Part shown: positions 21,091 through 34,328 of the stretch, piece by piece
How positions within the stretch are numbered: position 1 is the first letter of the stretch
Layout of the letters: each line of letters starts with the position of its first letter
Made by a program: the position numbers and the translations under genes
Notes under the pieces: generated by a model
What the model saw: only the letters and a program-made list of their open reading frames with translations
Database searches by the model: none
What the model was told of the DNA's origin: nothing
Source: Solenopsis invicta
Taxonomy: Eukaryota; Arthropoda; Insecta; Hymenoptera; Formicidae
Direction of reading: 5' to 3'
Assembly: GCF_016802725.1 (NCBI RefSeq)
Contig: NC_052679.1
Location: 7,156,001 to 7,220,000 of the forward strand
Length of the DNA: 64,000 bases

Positions 21091-23478
21091 ATCAACGAAT
21101 TTCTAGAAGAAGCGGACGCTAAAATATTAGAAGCTATAGAAAAAATAGTACCTAAAATAAAAGAAAAAGATTCAATCAACCCCTACATAAATGATAAAAT
21201 CCGAAAACTTCAAAAACAAAAAAACAAAATTCTCACTAAAATACATCACTTAAAAAGAAAATGGCCAGTTTCCTTTACCCAGACAATAATAATCCTGAAA
21301 GAAAAATTAAACGATATTAAATCCGAAATAACACAACAATTTGCAAGCTCCATAAACACTTATTGGAAAAATAAAATTGAAAACATCCCTACAAACGATA
21401 CCACAAAAATGTTCCCGCAGTTAAACGCTATCTTTAGGAAGAAAAGCATAGCGGAGGTAGCCACACTTAAAATTCCTACTAACTCCATGATACTAAACGA
21501 CGCGGATATAAATATCACACATATGAAAAAAGATGAAAATGACAATATCCTTGTCAACAAATTAGAAGATAAATTAAACATTTTAGGTGCTTATTTTGCA
21601 AGTATAAATAACAGAATCACTGATAACAAAAGACCTCAGCTTAACAATCTAATAAATAGTAACATCAACACTCTTAAAGAACAAATTCAAAATGAAAAAT
21701 CGAGTAATACTTCAATATGCACATTTAACAGCGACAACAAAGCAGATGATCCCAAACCTGATGAAAGCTATAAAAAATATTTCACAAATATGTATGACCT
21801 AACTAAAAGATTCAAAACTTTAAATAACAAAAGATCATCAGGATTAGATAAAATACCAAATATTGTATTAAAAAATATACCAGAAAACCTAATTTATAAC
21901 TACGTCATTATTTTTAATAACCTGTTAAATTATTCACTGTTTCCAGACAAATGGAAGAAAGCAAAAGTAATCGCTATCTGAAAAAAAGGCAAAGATAAAA
22001 ACAACCCTTCTAGTTACAGACCCATAAGCTTACTTCCTAACATCAGCAAAATATTCGAGACAATAATAAACGACCAGTTAACATCTTTTTGTTCAATGAA
22101 TGATATCATTCCAGAAGCACAATTCGGCTTCAGATTTAAACACTCCACAATCCATGCGGTAAATAGATTTACTTCAGACATTAATTGGGCTTTGAACAGT
22201 AAAAAATGCTTAGGGGCATGCCTAATAGACCTAGAGAAAGCATTCGACACAGTTTGGCTTGATGGTCTAATTTTCAAACTAATAAAAAAGAAATTCCCAA
22301 ATCATCTGACCAAATTAGTATGGAGCATGATATCTAATAGATCATTCGTAACAGCAAATGGAGAAACTTACTCAAAAATAGTATACAAAATAAACAATGG
22401 ATTACAACAGGGCACAGTTAACTCACCCGTACTCTTTAATATTTATACAACAGAAGTTCTTAAAATATTCAACTTAAACTCTCCGGAAAACCCACAAGCC
22501 ATAGCATTTGCGGATGATCTGATTGTGTATGTGGCGGATAGCTGGCCCTCGAAAATAAGAGAAAACTTGCAAAACATTCTGCACAAATTAGAATACTACT
22601 ACGAAACTTGGAGATTAAAAATCAACTTAAACAAATGTGAAACCATCCTTTTTAGGCCATCATTAATATATGCCAACAGTAATGTTAAAAAAAATTATAA
22701 AACTTTTGCGATTGAGAGCGCTCCGTCAATCAACGAAAAACAAAAAATCCCACATAAAAACACTGTTAAATATTTAGGGATCCATCTCGATGAGAGGCTG
22801 CATTACAAAAACCATGTAGAAATTCAACTGGCCAAAGCGACCAACACATTTACGCGTTTAAAAAGACTTTTTCGTTCTAGATATTTAAAACCAAAAATTA
22901 AGATAATGTGCTACCAACTACTAGTGAGACCCATAATCACTTACGGGTGCCCTATATGGTATAATATTAATGCAGCCCTCATGGAAAGAATCAGGAAGTT
23001 CGAAAGAAAGTGCCTCCGAGCATGCACGAATGTGAACAGATCGGCAGAGTCAGAATTCATAAAATATATCAGTAATCAAAGTCTATACGATAAGTCAGGC
23101 ATACCAAGAATTGACAATTTCATAATTAAACTAACAAGAGAACACTTCCTACAAGCGAGTAAAATAAAACAAAACAGTCTAATATTCAGTGCCTTATACC
23201 CAAACCCCATGTATTTTGAAAGAGCGTTATCAATGGGGCACATACCCCCAGAAGGTTTCTTGTACCTAGATAAAAAAGGATACATACAGGACCATAAAAA
23301 TGTACCAATAATATATCATTACCCTAGACATAATAACAACAAAAAGATATATTACCCAGAACACACAAGCAGCGAAGATACACAAATCCAGTGGAGATAT
23401 GACACCTCGATTCCAAACGAAGAAAAATTAAAGAAAAAAACCAAGAAATCTAGGTATTGGTGGTTAACCGATTCATAA
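21091..23478 (+). pseudogene. Reverse transcriptase of truncated LINE, one in-frame stop
   Basis: One frame runs from the left junction to TAA at 23476-23478 with a single TGA at 21979-21981 (after KVIAI, before KKGKDKNN). RT landmarks in order: SSGLDKIPN, SYRPISLLPNISKIFE, AQFGFRFKHSTIHAVN, LIDLEKAFDTVW, GLQQGTVNSPVLFNIYT, the catalytic FADD box AIAFADDLIVYV, and VKYLGIHLDERL. After that come the thumb-like LLVRPIITYGCPIWYN and a C-terminus ending RYWWLTDS. In an intact element it would copy RNA into DNA at a nick. The endonuclease domain is lost by 5' truncation. The nonsense codon and the truncation make it inactive. The first codons before 21091 belong to the host element. Clade Jockey is judged from motif style only. 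Confidence 0.92.
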
Positions 23479-24062
23479 TATAAATACATTACAACATCGC
23501 AATAATAGCTCTGCTGATCTCTACGGATTCGTGCTCGAACGGAGACAGATGAAAAATACCAATTACTTACTTACTCACCTGCTCACACGAACAACATACC
23601 CACACATCACACAATACATAATCACACATATATACATTTCATTTATTCTACGCGGGAAGGAGGGAAAAAAAAAAAAAGTACTATTGTACACTTACTATGT
23701 TACTATAATTTCTACTTACCTATAAGTTGCTTATTTATTTATTTATGTGCAATTCTATGATAAAGTGTTAAAAAATCCAGTTTTTTTTCAATAATTAGGA
23801 CTCATTTTTTTTACTGGAAAAAAAATATATATATATAATCTGCAAATAACAACTTCTACATTGTAGATTACCTATTTACGAAAATCGAAAACTGAAATCA
23901 TTATAAATTATTAGCCATAGGCTAAAATACTGTGCGTAGCGGCGAGAGTGCTATGCACCGTACCGCTCATTCGATAAATTGATAACAAAAATGTTTCTTC
24001 TTTCCAAGTTTATTTTGTAACATTCCAACAAAAATATTGTAAACAAGTCCTGCAAATAAACT

Positions 24063-24084
24063 AAAAAAAAAAAAAAAAAAAAAA
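24063..24084 (+). repeat. Poly(A) tail of the LINE
   Basis: A run of 22 A immediately followed by the target duplication TCATCACGAGGGA. Confidence 0.9.
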
Positions 24085-24172
24085 TCATCACGAGGGATCC
24101 AGTTCGCAGCAGTCGTAAAAGGCAAGCATCGTCCACTGCGGTTACAACTTGGATTGGTGACCGCTTGGGAAT
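24085..24172 (+). ncRNA. 5S rRNA-like core (copy C, right of the LINE)
   Basis: The first 13 bases are the LINE target duplication. Then GATCCAGTTCGCAGCAG, GGCAAGC as a box A relative, a 21-base interval starting ATCGTCC, and TTGGATTGGTGACCGCTTGG followed by GAA. The box C part is closer to genuine 5S rRNA than in copy B. Small insertions near box A (GTCGTAAAAGG) would weaken a pol III promoter. Confidence 0.65.
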
Positions 24173-24547
24173 TTCCGAGAGAAAAGTCCCAAGATTTTTT
24201 TTGCAAAAGATGTTTTTTAAAATATTACAAAAATATTGTTTTGTTTATTGGAATTATGTGGTGCAATAATATTTATGTGAATATTTTGAAAAAATTCACA
24301 GAATTAGAAAATTCTAAAAGTTATTTTAAGACATCCATTGGACATCCTCAGGATCAAATGTGATTATTCAAAAACATCCTGAGGATATCTGAATTACGAT
24401 ATCCTAGAGCTCTACATAGCGGACATTCAGACATCCACAGGATATTCTTAGGACCCCTTAAGTTTATCTAAGCACATCCTCAGGATATTAGAAATCCCTT
24501 GACATACATCCGCAGGATATCCCTGGGATCAATTTTTGTTATGTGGG

Positions 24548-25216
24548 ACATCACAATGAAGGGATTAAAGTAAGGGGGGAAATAAAAATGTTAATACTTT
24601 GTAAGGAATTAGTTGAATAGAAACACATTGTTACGTGAAAGTGCTTTATTCCTTTCGAAGATCGTTTATCGCAGATAATGGCGTCGGGAATGCCACTCTC
24701 ATTTATCGCGTAATGTGTGTGCACGTGTGCACGAACTCGTGCGCACGCTCGCGCGCGCGCGCACGTGCACGCGTATGCGTATATATATTTATATACACAT
24801 ATATGTACCTGATGTTTTTATATTTATATATAAATATACATACCCTCTAATAAGCGACCCTAATTATTGAGTAAAGTACCGTCTGATATTAAAAAATACG
24901 CATGTATATGTACATATACAATTACAACACACGCCAGGACGGCAGGAATCCTGGTCCAGCGAGACCTTAATAATGCTTTTTAGAACGAAGGTCAAAATGT
25001 ACAGTATATATATTTTACATACTTATCGTTTCAGCAATAACAATTTTATTGTACGTAGACTTGCAAAAATTAAATAAATTATGACAGTGGTACATCGCGT
25101 ATTGGACGGAAGGGCCCAAAACACTGCGCAGAGGTGTGAGAGGAAATCATAGATTTAAATTCGGTCGAGGTGCAATTGTTTCTTTACATACACATTCTCT
25201 CTTTCTCTCTTTCTCC
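24548..25216. other. Simple-sequence-rich spacer
   Basis: Contains alternating GTGCAC/CGCGCG and TATATA runs near 24715-24845, which read as short frames on the plus strand but have no protein character. Nothing else recognised. Confidence 0.45.
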
Positions 25217-25470
25217 CTCGATTATTTATTCACTCACTAACTCACTCATTTACTCACTCATTCACTCATTCACTCACTCACTCACTCACTCATTCACTCA
25301 CTCACTCACTTGCTCGCTTGCTCGCTCACTCGCTCACTCACTCACTCGCTCACTCACTCATTCACTCACTCGCTCACCCACTCACTCGCTCACTCGCTCA
25401 CTCACTCACTCACTCACTCACTCACTTACTCACTCACTCACTCACTTCATTCATTCATTCATTCATCCTT
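25217..25470 (+). repeat. (ACTC)n tetranucleotide array
   Basis: About 250 bases of CACT/CTCA units with CATT, CGCT and TACT variants. Three overlapping frames encode Thr-His-Ser-Leu repeats and are artefacts of the period-4 repeat. Confidence 0.95.
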
Positions 25471-26670
25471 ACTCACGCTTACATATTTTGTCTTCTTTTC
25501 TATAATTTGCTTTTTCTATATTCTTTATTTTTCCTCATCAAATTAATTTGCTCTCTTTTTAATTTTTAATTGTGTGTGCTCTTTTCTTTATTCTTTATTT
25601 CTCTCTGTCGCATTTTCTTCTGTCAAATTCTCTAGCTCGCTCTCTTTCTTCCTCTCAATTCCTTCCATTCACTCATTCATATTTATTCTTTTTCCATCTC
25701 TTGTAAAAAGCGGTCTAGCTCGCGTAACACAAATGGATAGAGTTCAATATTTCTATTGTGAAAATATTCATTGAAGTACGGGAAGGAGGAGGAGAGAGCA
25801 GGTTACGATGGTTGGAAAGTAGAAAACAAAGTCTTGGTTTATAAAAAACTATCCCTTTTAAGCATGCTCAGTAATACGAGACAAATAATATCACGCCTCT
25901 TCTTCTTCATTTGATCTTCCTACGTACGTAATCCTCCTGTGATAATAACAACTTCCTATATTATTTTTCTTTTTTCTCTTGCGCCGTTTTCTCCTGCTTT
26001 TTTTTTATATTACAATAATTAACAGCGTCACATACAGACTTATACACTAACGATATGATCACGCTCCAAACCAGCAGAGCGTTCATCGATGAAGAAGTGA
26101 GAACAATAAGTTTCTTTCACATGCATTTTCTTTTGCTCACATATATCTTACATTTTTTCTGTTTTGAAGAGAAGATATCTCCTACAGCATACAGGCATAC
26201 ACGCACACAACACGTACACACATACATACACATGCGCTCTCTGTGTCTCTCTCTCACTGATATGCCAATTTATTTATAAAATGTTATAAATTATTTGTGA
26301 GCGTTTTCTCGTGGCGTGTATAAATGGGCTTATTAAGAATGGCAATATTAAGATTTTGCAAATTACATATCGATATTTCTTAATTATCGACATTATACTA
26401 CCACTTTTAGAAATGGCAAAAATCAATATTTTTCGTCAATTAAATCATCATTATTATTACAGTTTATTAGCAATAAAAATAACAAAAAATGTATATTTCT
26501 ACAATATATCAGTATTATTCTGCCATCTCTAAAGTTGGAGAAAAATCGATATTAAAAAAAGAAATATCGTTATGTTGCCATTCCTATACGGACTCAGGAT
26601 CATTCGCGATCCTTTCAGTGTTTTGCAACTATTAGCAAATGTGCCGCATGGATTTTTTCATCGTTCAATG
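25471..26670. other. Pyrimidine-rich spacer
   Basis: T- and TC-rich on the plus strand, with a short ACAC microsatellite near 26195-26235. No gene is supported. Confidence 0.4.
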
Positions 26671-26953
26671 CCGATCTCACACGAATTGCAATCGGATTGA
26701 AATCAGATCGCAATTGGATTACAGTTGAATTCCAATCGACTCTATCGCAATCGTATCGTATAATGACAACAAGATTACACTTGAATTACATTCAAACATT
26801 AGCAATGATTTGATTTGTATATTCTACAACTCCGAGGAACCAGAGATAGTCCACAAGGAACTTAATAGTTTAAAACCAAAATTTTTACATGCGAATGCAA
26901 TAATATCATTTGTATGAGAAGCAAATCATAGAATGTTAATCGTGTGAAATCGG
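26671..26953. mobile_element. Palindromic element with ATTGCAATCGGATTG-type arms
   Basis: Ends CCGATCTCACACGAATT and the mirrored AATCGTGTGAAATCGG. The left arm is a string of TTGCAATCGGATTGAAATC-like words, many self-complementary. It is the same design as the 5S-cored family (short ends, wordy arms) but no 5S-like core was seen. Confidence 0.5.
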
Positions 26954-29900
26954 TTTTACTTTCTCTTCTTGCATACAACTGGAAAATTTTCAGCGCGGCT
27001 AAGCATTCATTTGATTTCATATCAGCGATCGCTTAGCATCGGACTATCTCTAATTAATAATAAGTAATTGGCAGCGAAGAACTCTTTAGTTATGCGAATC
27101 GGAGTTTCCAATTAACCGTTTGAGCGCGAGAGAATCTTTAATATATTATAATAAAATATATATTATATTACATATTTTTAACACAAACTGTCGCTGACAT
27201 ACACAGATTCTGAAAAATGTAATTAAATCGATATAATGCAGTGTAAAATTATATGAATACAAGAGAACTCTATTTGAAGAAATATTTCAAAAATGTTTAA
27301 AAGTTGGAATACATTAAAAGTATAAATCAATATAAATCAATAACAGATAAATTCAAATTTTTGTAACTTCTCGTAATAAAAAAATAAAACCATATGTATA
27401 TATAGATTTAATGTAAGAGTAACGTGAATCAAAATTGAAAAAAAGACATATACTTTATACTTTAGCAGTCAAACGGTTAAATTGCGCGAGTTGCACTCAG
27501 CTATCTCGAAATTAATAAGATCAAATATTCTTTTCATTCGTTTATCTTATATCAATAATAAAAACACTAACAACCGCGTTAAATCAACGAGTTGTTGAAA
27601 AAAATTGCAAATTTACATTATTCTCTAATTGCATCTTGAAGTTACATTTTTTAAAATAACGCACAGGAAATAATATTTAAAAAAAACATATATAGTAAAA
27701 AATTTACGCAACGTTAAAGTAATCTCTCGCTCCAATGTCCATCCTTTCAGAATTTGCCTCTCACATTTATTCCATTTCCCTCTCCTTCTTCGTTTTTTCG
27801 CAAATCACAACAATTCGATTTACGAGAATATCTTGAAGTATAACTATTTCTGTACCAGGTCTTTCGAATACCCTCATAAACTTTGCATGCATTTTAAACT
27901 GTTCAAAGCGAGAAAAGACTAAGTTAATTAATTGGAATACGTGTAGACTTATACGCACAAGACTACATGTATGGTAATTTGTTAGAATCTTTGAATCATC
28001 TAATCGATTTTCAAAGTTCTCGCGAGTACATTCGAATTACCCAGTATATGTTCACATATATTCTAATGATTGCTAATGAACAGTTGACCAATCAATTGGC
28101 TAACACGGGTGGAGTGCTTTATTTTTAACCCTTTATAGGACAATACTTTCTTTATAAATTATAATTTGAGAAATTGTAATGTTTGTAACACAATCTAAGT
28201 TTTCCATATTATTTAACTTAGATTAAATCTTATAAATTATAATTTTTTAAAATTTATTCCGTAAATATAAATGATTAGTGAAATAAAAATTTCAAAAAGT
28301 AATTTTTTCATCTTTTATATATTAAAAATAAATTAGCATTACTCGCTAAGTAATGTATAACTAGATAAAAAAAATAATATAAAACATTTTAGAATTTATA
28401 AAGGGTTAAAGACGTTAAACAGGTTTCGGCACAAATAAGGAATGTTACAGTACATAGCATTATATCAACATTTAATAAAGTATCTGAAACATTAACAAAC
28501 GGACTATATAAACACTACGTAGCTGCCCTTAGTACACAGCTAGTGGATAAGGATCGTTTCGTTTCAATATTAATGTGTCTCGATCGATTCTCATCGCACT
28601 TATTCCCAAAAACTGTACATAGTCCCTATCAACTTTTTTTTGTGATTCGATGAACATAATAATGAGATGTCGTAACAATACACCCGTGTATCAATTTATA
28701 ACAAACGTAATTTTCTTACTTTTCTTTTATGTACATGAAAGAGATTTTTATTTTCTCTCGCCCAAGATACCGTCCTTTCTTTAATTCCCTTTCTTAAATC
28801 CCCCTCCCCCCCTTTTTTTTAGCAAATGGCAAATTCTCTTTTTCCTTTTTCTATGAGTATTCCTTGGTGTTGGTATTATTAGATATGCTTGTCGTGATAT
28901 TCAATGAGCACGCGTGATTTTCTCCAATGTATGCAGCTTTTATAAAAAGCTCTTGTTCAGTCCCTTTGAACTATTTCCTTTCCGATCCTCTCATTTATAG
29001 TTTTTACATGCTCTATCATCAATAAATCACTAACGTGACGGCAATCCTAATTTGCGCGAAAAGACATAATTTCATATCGTTAGCTTCTCTTTCAATTATT
29101 TATTTGTGCACTTTATGTAGAATGTGAAAATCATTTATATGTTTAAAAATTGATGTAAAAGAATGAAAAAGGGAGAAACGTAAAAAATATTTTGTATAAA
29201 TCGTCTATTGCTAAATCATGAAAGTTTCGAGCGTGGCATAACAATATGAAGTAACGTTTCATTTATTAGGAATTGCGTGATTTTTTTCGAAGAATGAGAA
29301 TTATTAAGAATCAGAAAAGCTTTTTATCTGTTTATTTCGTTTAATAGCTATGGATGCATTCGATATTGCGCGTAAATTTTCGTAGCATATTATAATAAAC
29401 ATTTCTTTCAGTGTAATAAACGCGTACAACAAAAATAGCTTAGATCATTGTATAAATAAGATTGATATTAATCATTGCCCTGAGTGCCTTGGTACCCGGC
29501 TAACGGAACTTGATCTCCGTCAGTTTTCAATCTACCGTAAAAAGATGCACGAGTCACGATAATGAATATGGCGAGTGTGAAAAAAAGTCCAAATTCAGAA
29601 ATTGATAGTATTTAGATAAAAAGAAATAGATAGAAAGATTTAGATCTAGACACCAAGGATTTGCACGAAGAAACAAAATTTTGCGAATCTCTGGTTCATC
29701 CAAATTTCTCGAAGGTTTCAAAGAGAATGAAATTTATCGAATTATCCAAAGAATTATAATATTTCTCATATCACAGATCATTTTTTAGTTATTCGTTATC
29801 AAATTCATTATCGAGTCTCGTACATTACAGCCATTTTATACCTTCTTTTTTTCCTCTAATTGCGTGGCTTTGCTAAAATTGGCAAATAATTATGCTGAAT

Positions 29901-31615
29901 TTTTTCATCTCAATCTTTTATTTAATGGAACGCAGCAACTTGTTGCGCAATATAGAAATAGTGGCTTTACAAAACATTGCCGCAGGAAAACGTAGGACAT
30001 CAGTCGTCTTCCAGCAGCATCCGCGGACTTGTTAGAAAAATTAGCAGTTCTTTATTTATTTATTTTTTTTAATCATGATAATTAATTCGTAGGATTATTG
30101 TGTGTGTGTATGTGTGTGTGTGTGGTTGTGTGTGTATGTGTATGTGGCGCAAGCAAAAAATAGATTATGTGTTACATGTGCTGTCTTTTCTTACTTCAAG
30201 CTCAGCTCTTTTATAACGTAGATTTTTTTAATTTTCTTCCACATTTTTGTCTTTAGATTTCTTCGCATTTTCTTACTTTTCCTTTTTTCCCTTTCCACTA
30301 CTTCTTTCTATTGTCTTCTCCTTTTTCTTCACTTTTCTTTCTCTTCCGTTTATTCATAGTTTTTATTTAATTCTGAATAAGGCGATGGACTTAACTTCTC
30401 TTAGCGCTTATAAACTTAATAAATCTTTTGTTTGTGAAAACGTGCCAGGTGGTTCTTAGCATAACTCGGGGCAACTCGGCAGGATATTTGTGAGCTAGTA
30501 CCGTTAAGAGTATATAGTATCTTTTGGTATATTTATACACCACTAAATGTATTCTGTAGTAATTCGCTTATTATTTCTCATTGTTCCTCCTTCTCTTTCT
30601 TTCTCTCTTTGTTAAAATGCGTACAAACGGAGATACGGAATCATTTATAATAATATATTATAACGTATCGCGAAGGAAACGTGGCGCGCGTTCGTGACAC
30701 ACACACTTATCGATTATCATTAATATAACCTCATTAGTTTTCATTAATCATTACTCGTTATTATTATTTTTAATTATTACTTAATTTTATCCAATAATTA
30801 ATTTATTAATAACTTTTTACATAAATGTTTGTTGCCAATTTTTCTTTTCTTATTAGCCTTTTTTCTATCTCTTTCATTTTCTTCCATGACCGCGATCTCG
30901 ATGCATCATAAAGCCCTCTCTCTTTTTCTCTCTCTCTCTCTCCCTCTCACTCACTCATTCACTCACTTTCTCTCTCACTCATCCTTCCTTCTCTCTCTGA
31001 CACACTTTAATTTTTGCACATTTTCTTTTATCTTTTTCCATTTTTCAGAAAAGTTTTGAAAGTGATTGTATGAAGTTGATACGATAATTATATGTCCTTT
31101 TCTCATTAAATTACGTTAGTATAAGCTTCACACAGCCAAAAAATGAAAAGCACTTAAAACAGTGCTCAACACTATATAAACGAGTCCTTGATCAATAATT
31201 AATTGATTTAATTAATTCACAAAACGGATTCTGATGTTGATCTAGTAATGGCAGGGATGGCCGCCACCGTTTGCAGCCCTCACGTTACAAATTCTTCATA
31301 TATTTTTTGAGTTTTCTTTTTTTTAGATTTAGCCTACTAAATAGCTTGTTCGCAAGTCATTCTTGGATGTCGTGTATGTTTTATGTGTTCATGTTGCGTA
31401 TGTATATGTATACGTAATAATATTAGTACTTTCTACTCTTCCCAAAACGAATTGCTCTTCGTCTCTTCACAAAGTGTCGAACGCGACGTGTTTTCTTTTT
31501 TCCCTGCGATTTATCTGCCCCGTGTTTTCTCCTGGCATCTGTTACATATACATATTCAGTATATACGTATGTATATATATATATATTTTTTTTTTATATC
31601 ACACATGTACATGAT
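26954..31615. other. Long non-coding stretch
   Basis: AT-rich DNA with pyrimidine tracts (28735-28850, 30240-30360, 30590-30620, 30920-31040), a TGTGTG run near 30100-30145 and scattered Ts. All frames are short. It could be intergenic or part of a long 3' UTR of the minus-strand Shaker gene; the sequence alone does not decide. Confidence 0.4.
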
Positions 31616-31940
31616 ATATAGGGTATTTCGTTAAATTTGAGAGCCGGTAGCAGGCACTTATTCCACGATGAATTTGGAAACGTCACTTCTTCGAGGAGGA
31701 ATTGATACGAAATGCGTAACTGTATAAGATTATTAAAGATATTTCAGCGGCGCGAATCAATGTATTGGACAGAAAAAATTCAACGCATTGCTTAGCAAGT
31801 TATTTAAAGTTGAGATTATAAAAGCTCTGTGATAGATATAGCATAGTTTTAAAAATTTTTAAATAAACTTAACTGTACACATATTCATCGAAGAATATAA
31901 TTTTGCTACTGATTTCCGCGCTTCACGATTCACCCTGTAT
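31616..31940. mobile_element. MITE-like unit with TATAnAGGGT ends
   Basis: The left end TATAGGGTATTTCGTTAAAT and the mirrored right end ATTCACCCTGTATAT share an ATACAGGGT-type terminus, and GTAGCAGG / GTAGCAAA follows at matching distance. The inverted repeat is loose (about 50 bases). TA-flanked elements with CAGGGTG ends are common in insects. Confidence 0.45.
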
Positions 31941-33892
31941 ATGATATATCTACATGCATTTACATAATACTCATCGCGGCATAAATCAATCGTCGAAAAC
32001 GTTATCCGAGTGATAACAAACATTCGCTTTAGTTCTTATACTATGTTATTTCCAGCGTCTTTTAATATATTTAACCCATATAATACCTAAATATATCACT
32101 TGAAAGCGATCATCTCGATCTACGAGCGCTCGCACTTGCTTTTTTTTATTTCTCATCTTCATCAACTTTTTTTTAATATGTTCTTCTTTTGTTTTCTTCT
32201 TTTTACACAGCGGCGTACGAGCATCTTTTACGCCATAAAAACTCTTATTTCTCTTTAAATGCGCAAGGATTCATTACGATTGATCCTACCTTTCGATTTT
32301 ACATCTGTAATACAATCTGCAATCATTATTTTTACATGATCCGATACGATTAATTTTAGCAGTTTATTGCTATTTTAATTCGATAATGTTGATCGTACGA
32401 GATCAAGCAAGGTAGGATCGATCGTGACAATCCAGAGAGGGGCCAGAAAGGACGGGGGATGCTCGAGAGTGGTGCCGGCACTCCAACCTGCTTTTTAAAT
32501 TTATTTACTTTGTCTTCATGGAATAATAATATCTTGCCCAGCCTGATTACCATATGTGTTATTTTATTATTACTATTATTACTATTAGTTATTCTTTTGG
32601 TTACTCAAGAACTCGGCGGTACGCCGATTATCTCTTCTTCGCATCTCCTTCTCGCATTAATTAATTAATAATGACGAATTATCTCATTCTATAACAATAG
32701 CGGAATATAATTCTAGCTTCATAGCGAGACTAGTTCTTTTTTCTCTTTAAAATTTTTACCTAGTTATTTCGGAATGCATCTTCGACTCGCATAATTCATC
32801 ACCAGTAATTCTTTTTTCTTTCTCTCGCTCATTCTCATGCATACAGTTCCATTCTTGCTTTCTCTCTCTTTCCACGTTTATACATTTTCATTCATGCTTT
32901 TTGTCCGGTTTTTCTTTTTCTATCTCTTTCATTGGATTATTGGTGGAGGAGACGCTTTGATAACCAACAATCGCTTCGTTAATTTCTTTTTTATAGAATT
33001 GTGAAGAGGATGATCATTGAAAGAAATGTTCCTTTCCTTCTTTACCCAAGACAGAAGATAAGTGATTTAATTTTATGACAAAAAGAAAAATACATCGGCG
33101 ACTACTCCCGCTCACTCATTCCGTGCCATTTGTAAAGCGTCAAAGCCATTTTCATGCTCTTGGTGCATGAATTCAAAATTTATTGTAAATTACGCTGCAA
33201 CATTTTGTTCGTTTTTTTTCTTCTTGTTCGCGTAATTAAAAGTACACAATATAATGGAAATTTAATAGATTTTCGTTTTAATAAGACAATTTTAGTTTTA
33301 GAGATGGAAAATAATTTTCAAGTTACTAACCTACATATACGATTTCAATATCCTGTAATTTCTTGACAGATAGATAATTTTTAGAGTAATCCAACTTTTG
33401 TCCTATATTTTAGTCTAATTAGTTTAAAGAATGAGTCAATTAAGTTAAACGTTAAAAAAATCACATAATTAGAATTTAAATCTCTCTCTTTACGAGCAAC
33501 TTCAATGAGAATAATTTTGGAAATGAGAAAAAAAATCAGAAAAGAATTTATTCGCTCTTTGAAAGCTCGTCACAAGAGCTCCACTCTTCGTATTTAGTTT
33601 TAGACAAAGATCTGCCGATGGAAATCGAAAACGGAATAACGCATCTGGTATTTTATAATATTTTCTCTATCTGGCAACTTTTCGTGTTTGTTCAACTGAC
33701 TATGTACAACTGCCTTGGCTTGATCGATTCCTACTTGGAATTTTGATACGAATATTGATAATTCCGACGCAGCAACAACGATGATGTAGTTTGCCACCTA
33801 ATGGCTATCTTCGTGTACTCTAATGGCTACTGGCTGCCTAACGAAGTTTCTTGTTATCTAAATACTTCACCGTAGCATGTTTTTTGTTTGAT
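31941..33892. other. No gene recognised
   Basis: AT-rich with pyrimidine tracts around 32140-32210 and 32810-32930. Frames are short and without family features. Confidence 0.4.
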
Positions 33893-34030
33893 AGTAATAG
33901 CAGCAGTAGTAATAGTAGTAGTAATTAGTAGTTAATAATAGTAAGTAGTAGTGATAAGTAATAGTAGTAGTAATAATAATAGTAGTGGTTGCAGTAGTGA
34001 TAGTAGTAAGAATAATAGTAGTAGTAATAA
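33893..34030 (+). repeat. (AGT/AAT)n trinucleotide array
   Basis: Units of AGT and AAT over about 135 bases (AGTAGTAATAGTAGTAG...), with interruptions. Confidence 0.9.
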
Positions 34031-34285
34031 ATTTATCATTTATGAAACGTCTTCACTCTCTTGCTTTCACGCATTTTCTGCCTTTCTCATTCCCTTTCTC
34101 TCTGATTCTTTTTTTTCTCGATTTTAACTAGGCTGGTAGTTTGATGTGTAATTTTTTTATATTTTGTTTTTTTATAACTTCTATACGTTTTCTTCTCGGA
34201 CTAAATCAGCGAGGCGAAAGGTTTGAGTATTGAAAGCGTGTAACGTAAATCTTTGTGTAAATATTGTATCAGTAATGTTATTTTA

Positions 34286-34325
<40 letters not shown>
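34286..34325 (+). repeat. (TC)n microsatellite
   Basis: About 20 TC units with one interruption, followed by CATTCATTC-type units. Confidence 0.9.

Positions 34326-34328
<3 letters not shown>

Larger units (their letters stand above)
21091..24084 (+). mobile_element. 5'-truncated Jockey-like non-LTR retrotransposon
   Basis: About 3 kb, bounded by a 13-bp target duplication and ending in a 22-base poly(A) at 24063-24084. These are marks of target-primed reverse transcription. It begins in the linker before the reverse transcriptase, so ORF1 and the endonuclease are missing. A 3' UTR of about 580 bases follows the RT frame. The insertion lies inside a 5S rRNA-like sequence. Confidence 0.9.
20223..24547 (+). 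mobile_element. 5S-cored palindromic element, copy C, split by a LINE
   Basis: Starts CCCACATAGCAATG and ends GTTATGTGGG. Arms and inner blocks are close to copy B: AATAAGTCCATGGATGAAAA, CCAATGAGCAAACAATG, and on the right CATCCTGAGGATATCTG. Removing the LINE and one target duplication (3007 bases) leaves about 1.3 kb, versus about 0.96 kb for copy B. The excess is mainly an extra segment at 20404-20755. The core is intact on the right side of the LINE. Confidence 0.7.

Noticed and set aside
25170..25569. Ser-Leu-Thr-His repeat proteins
   Set aside because: Three overlapping frames through an (ACTC)n array; pure repeat artefact.
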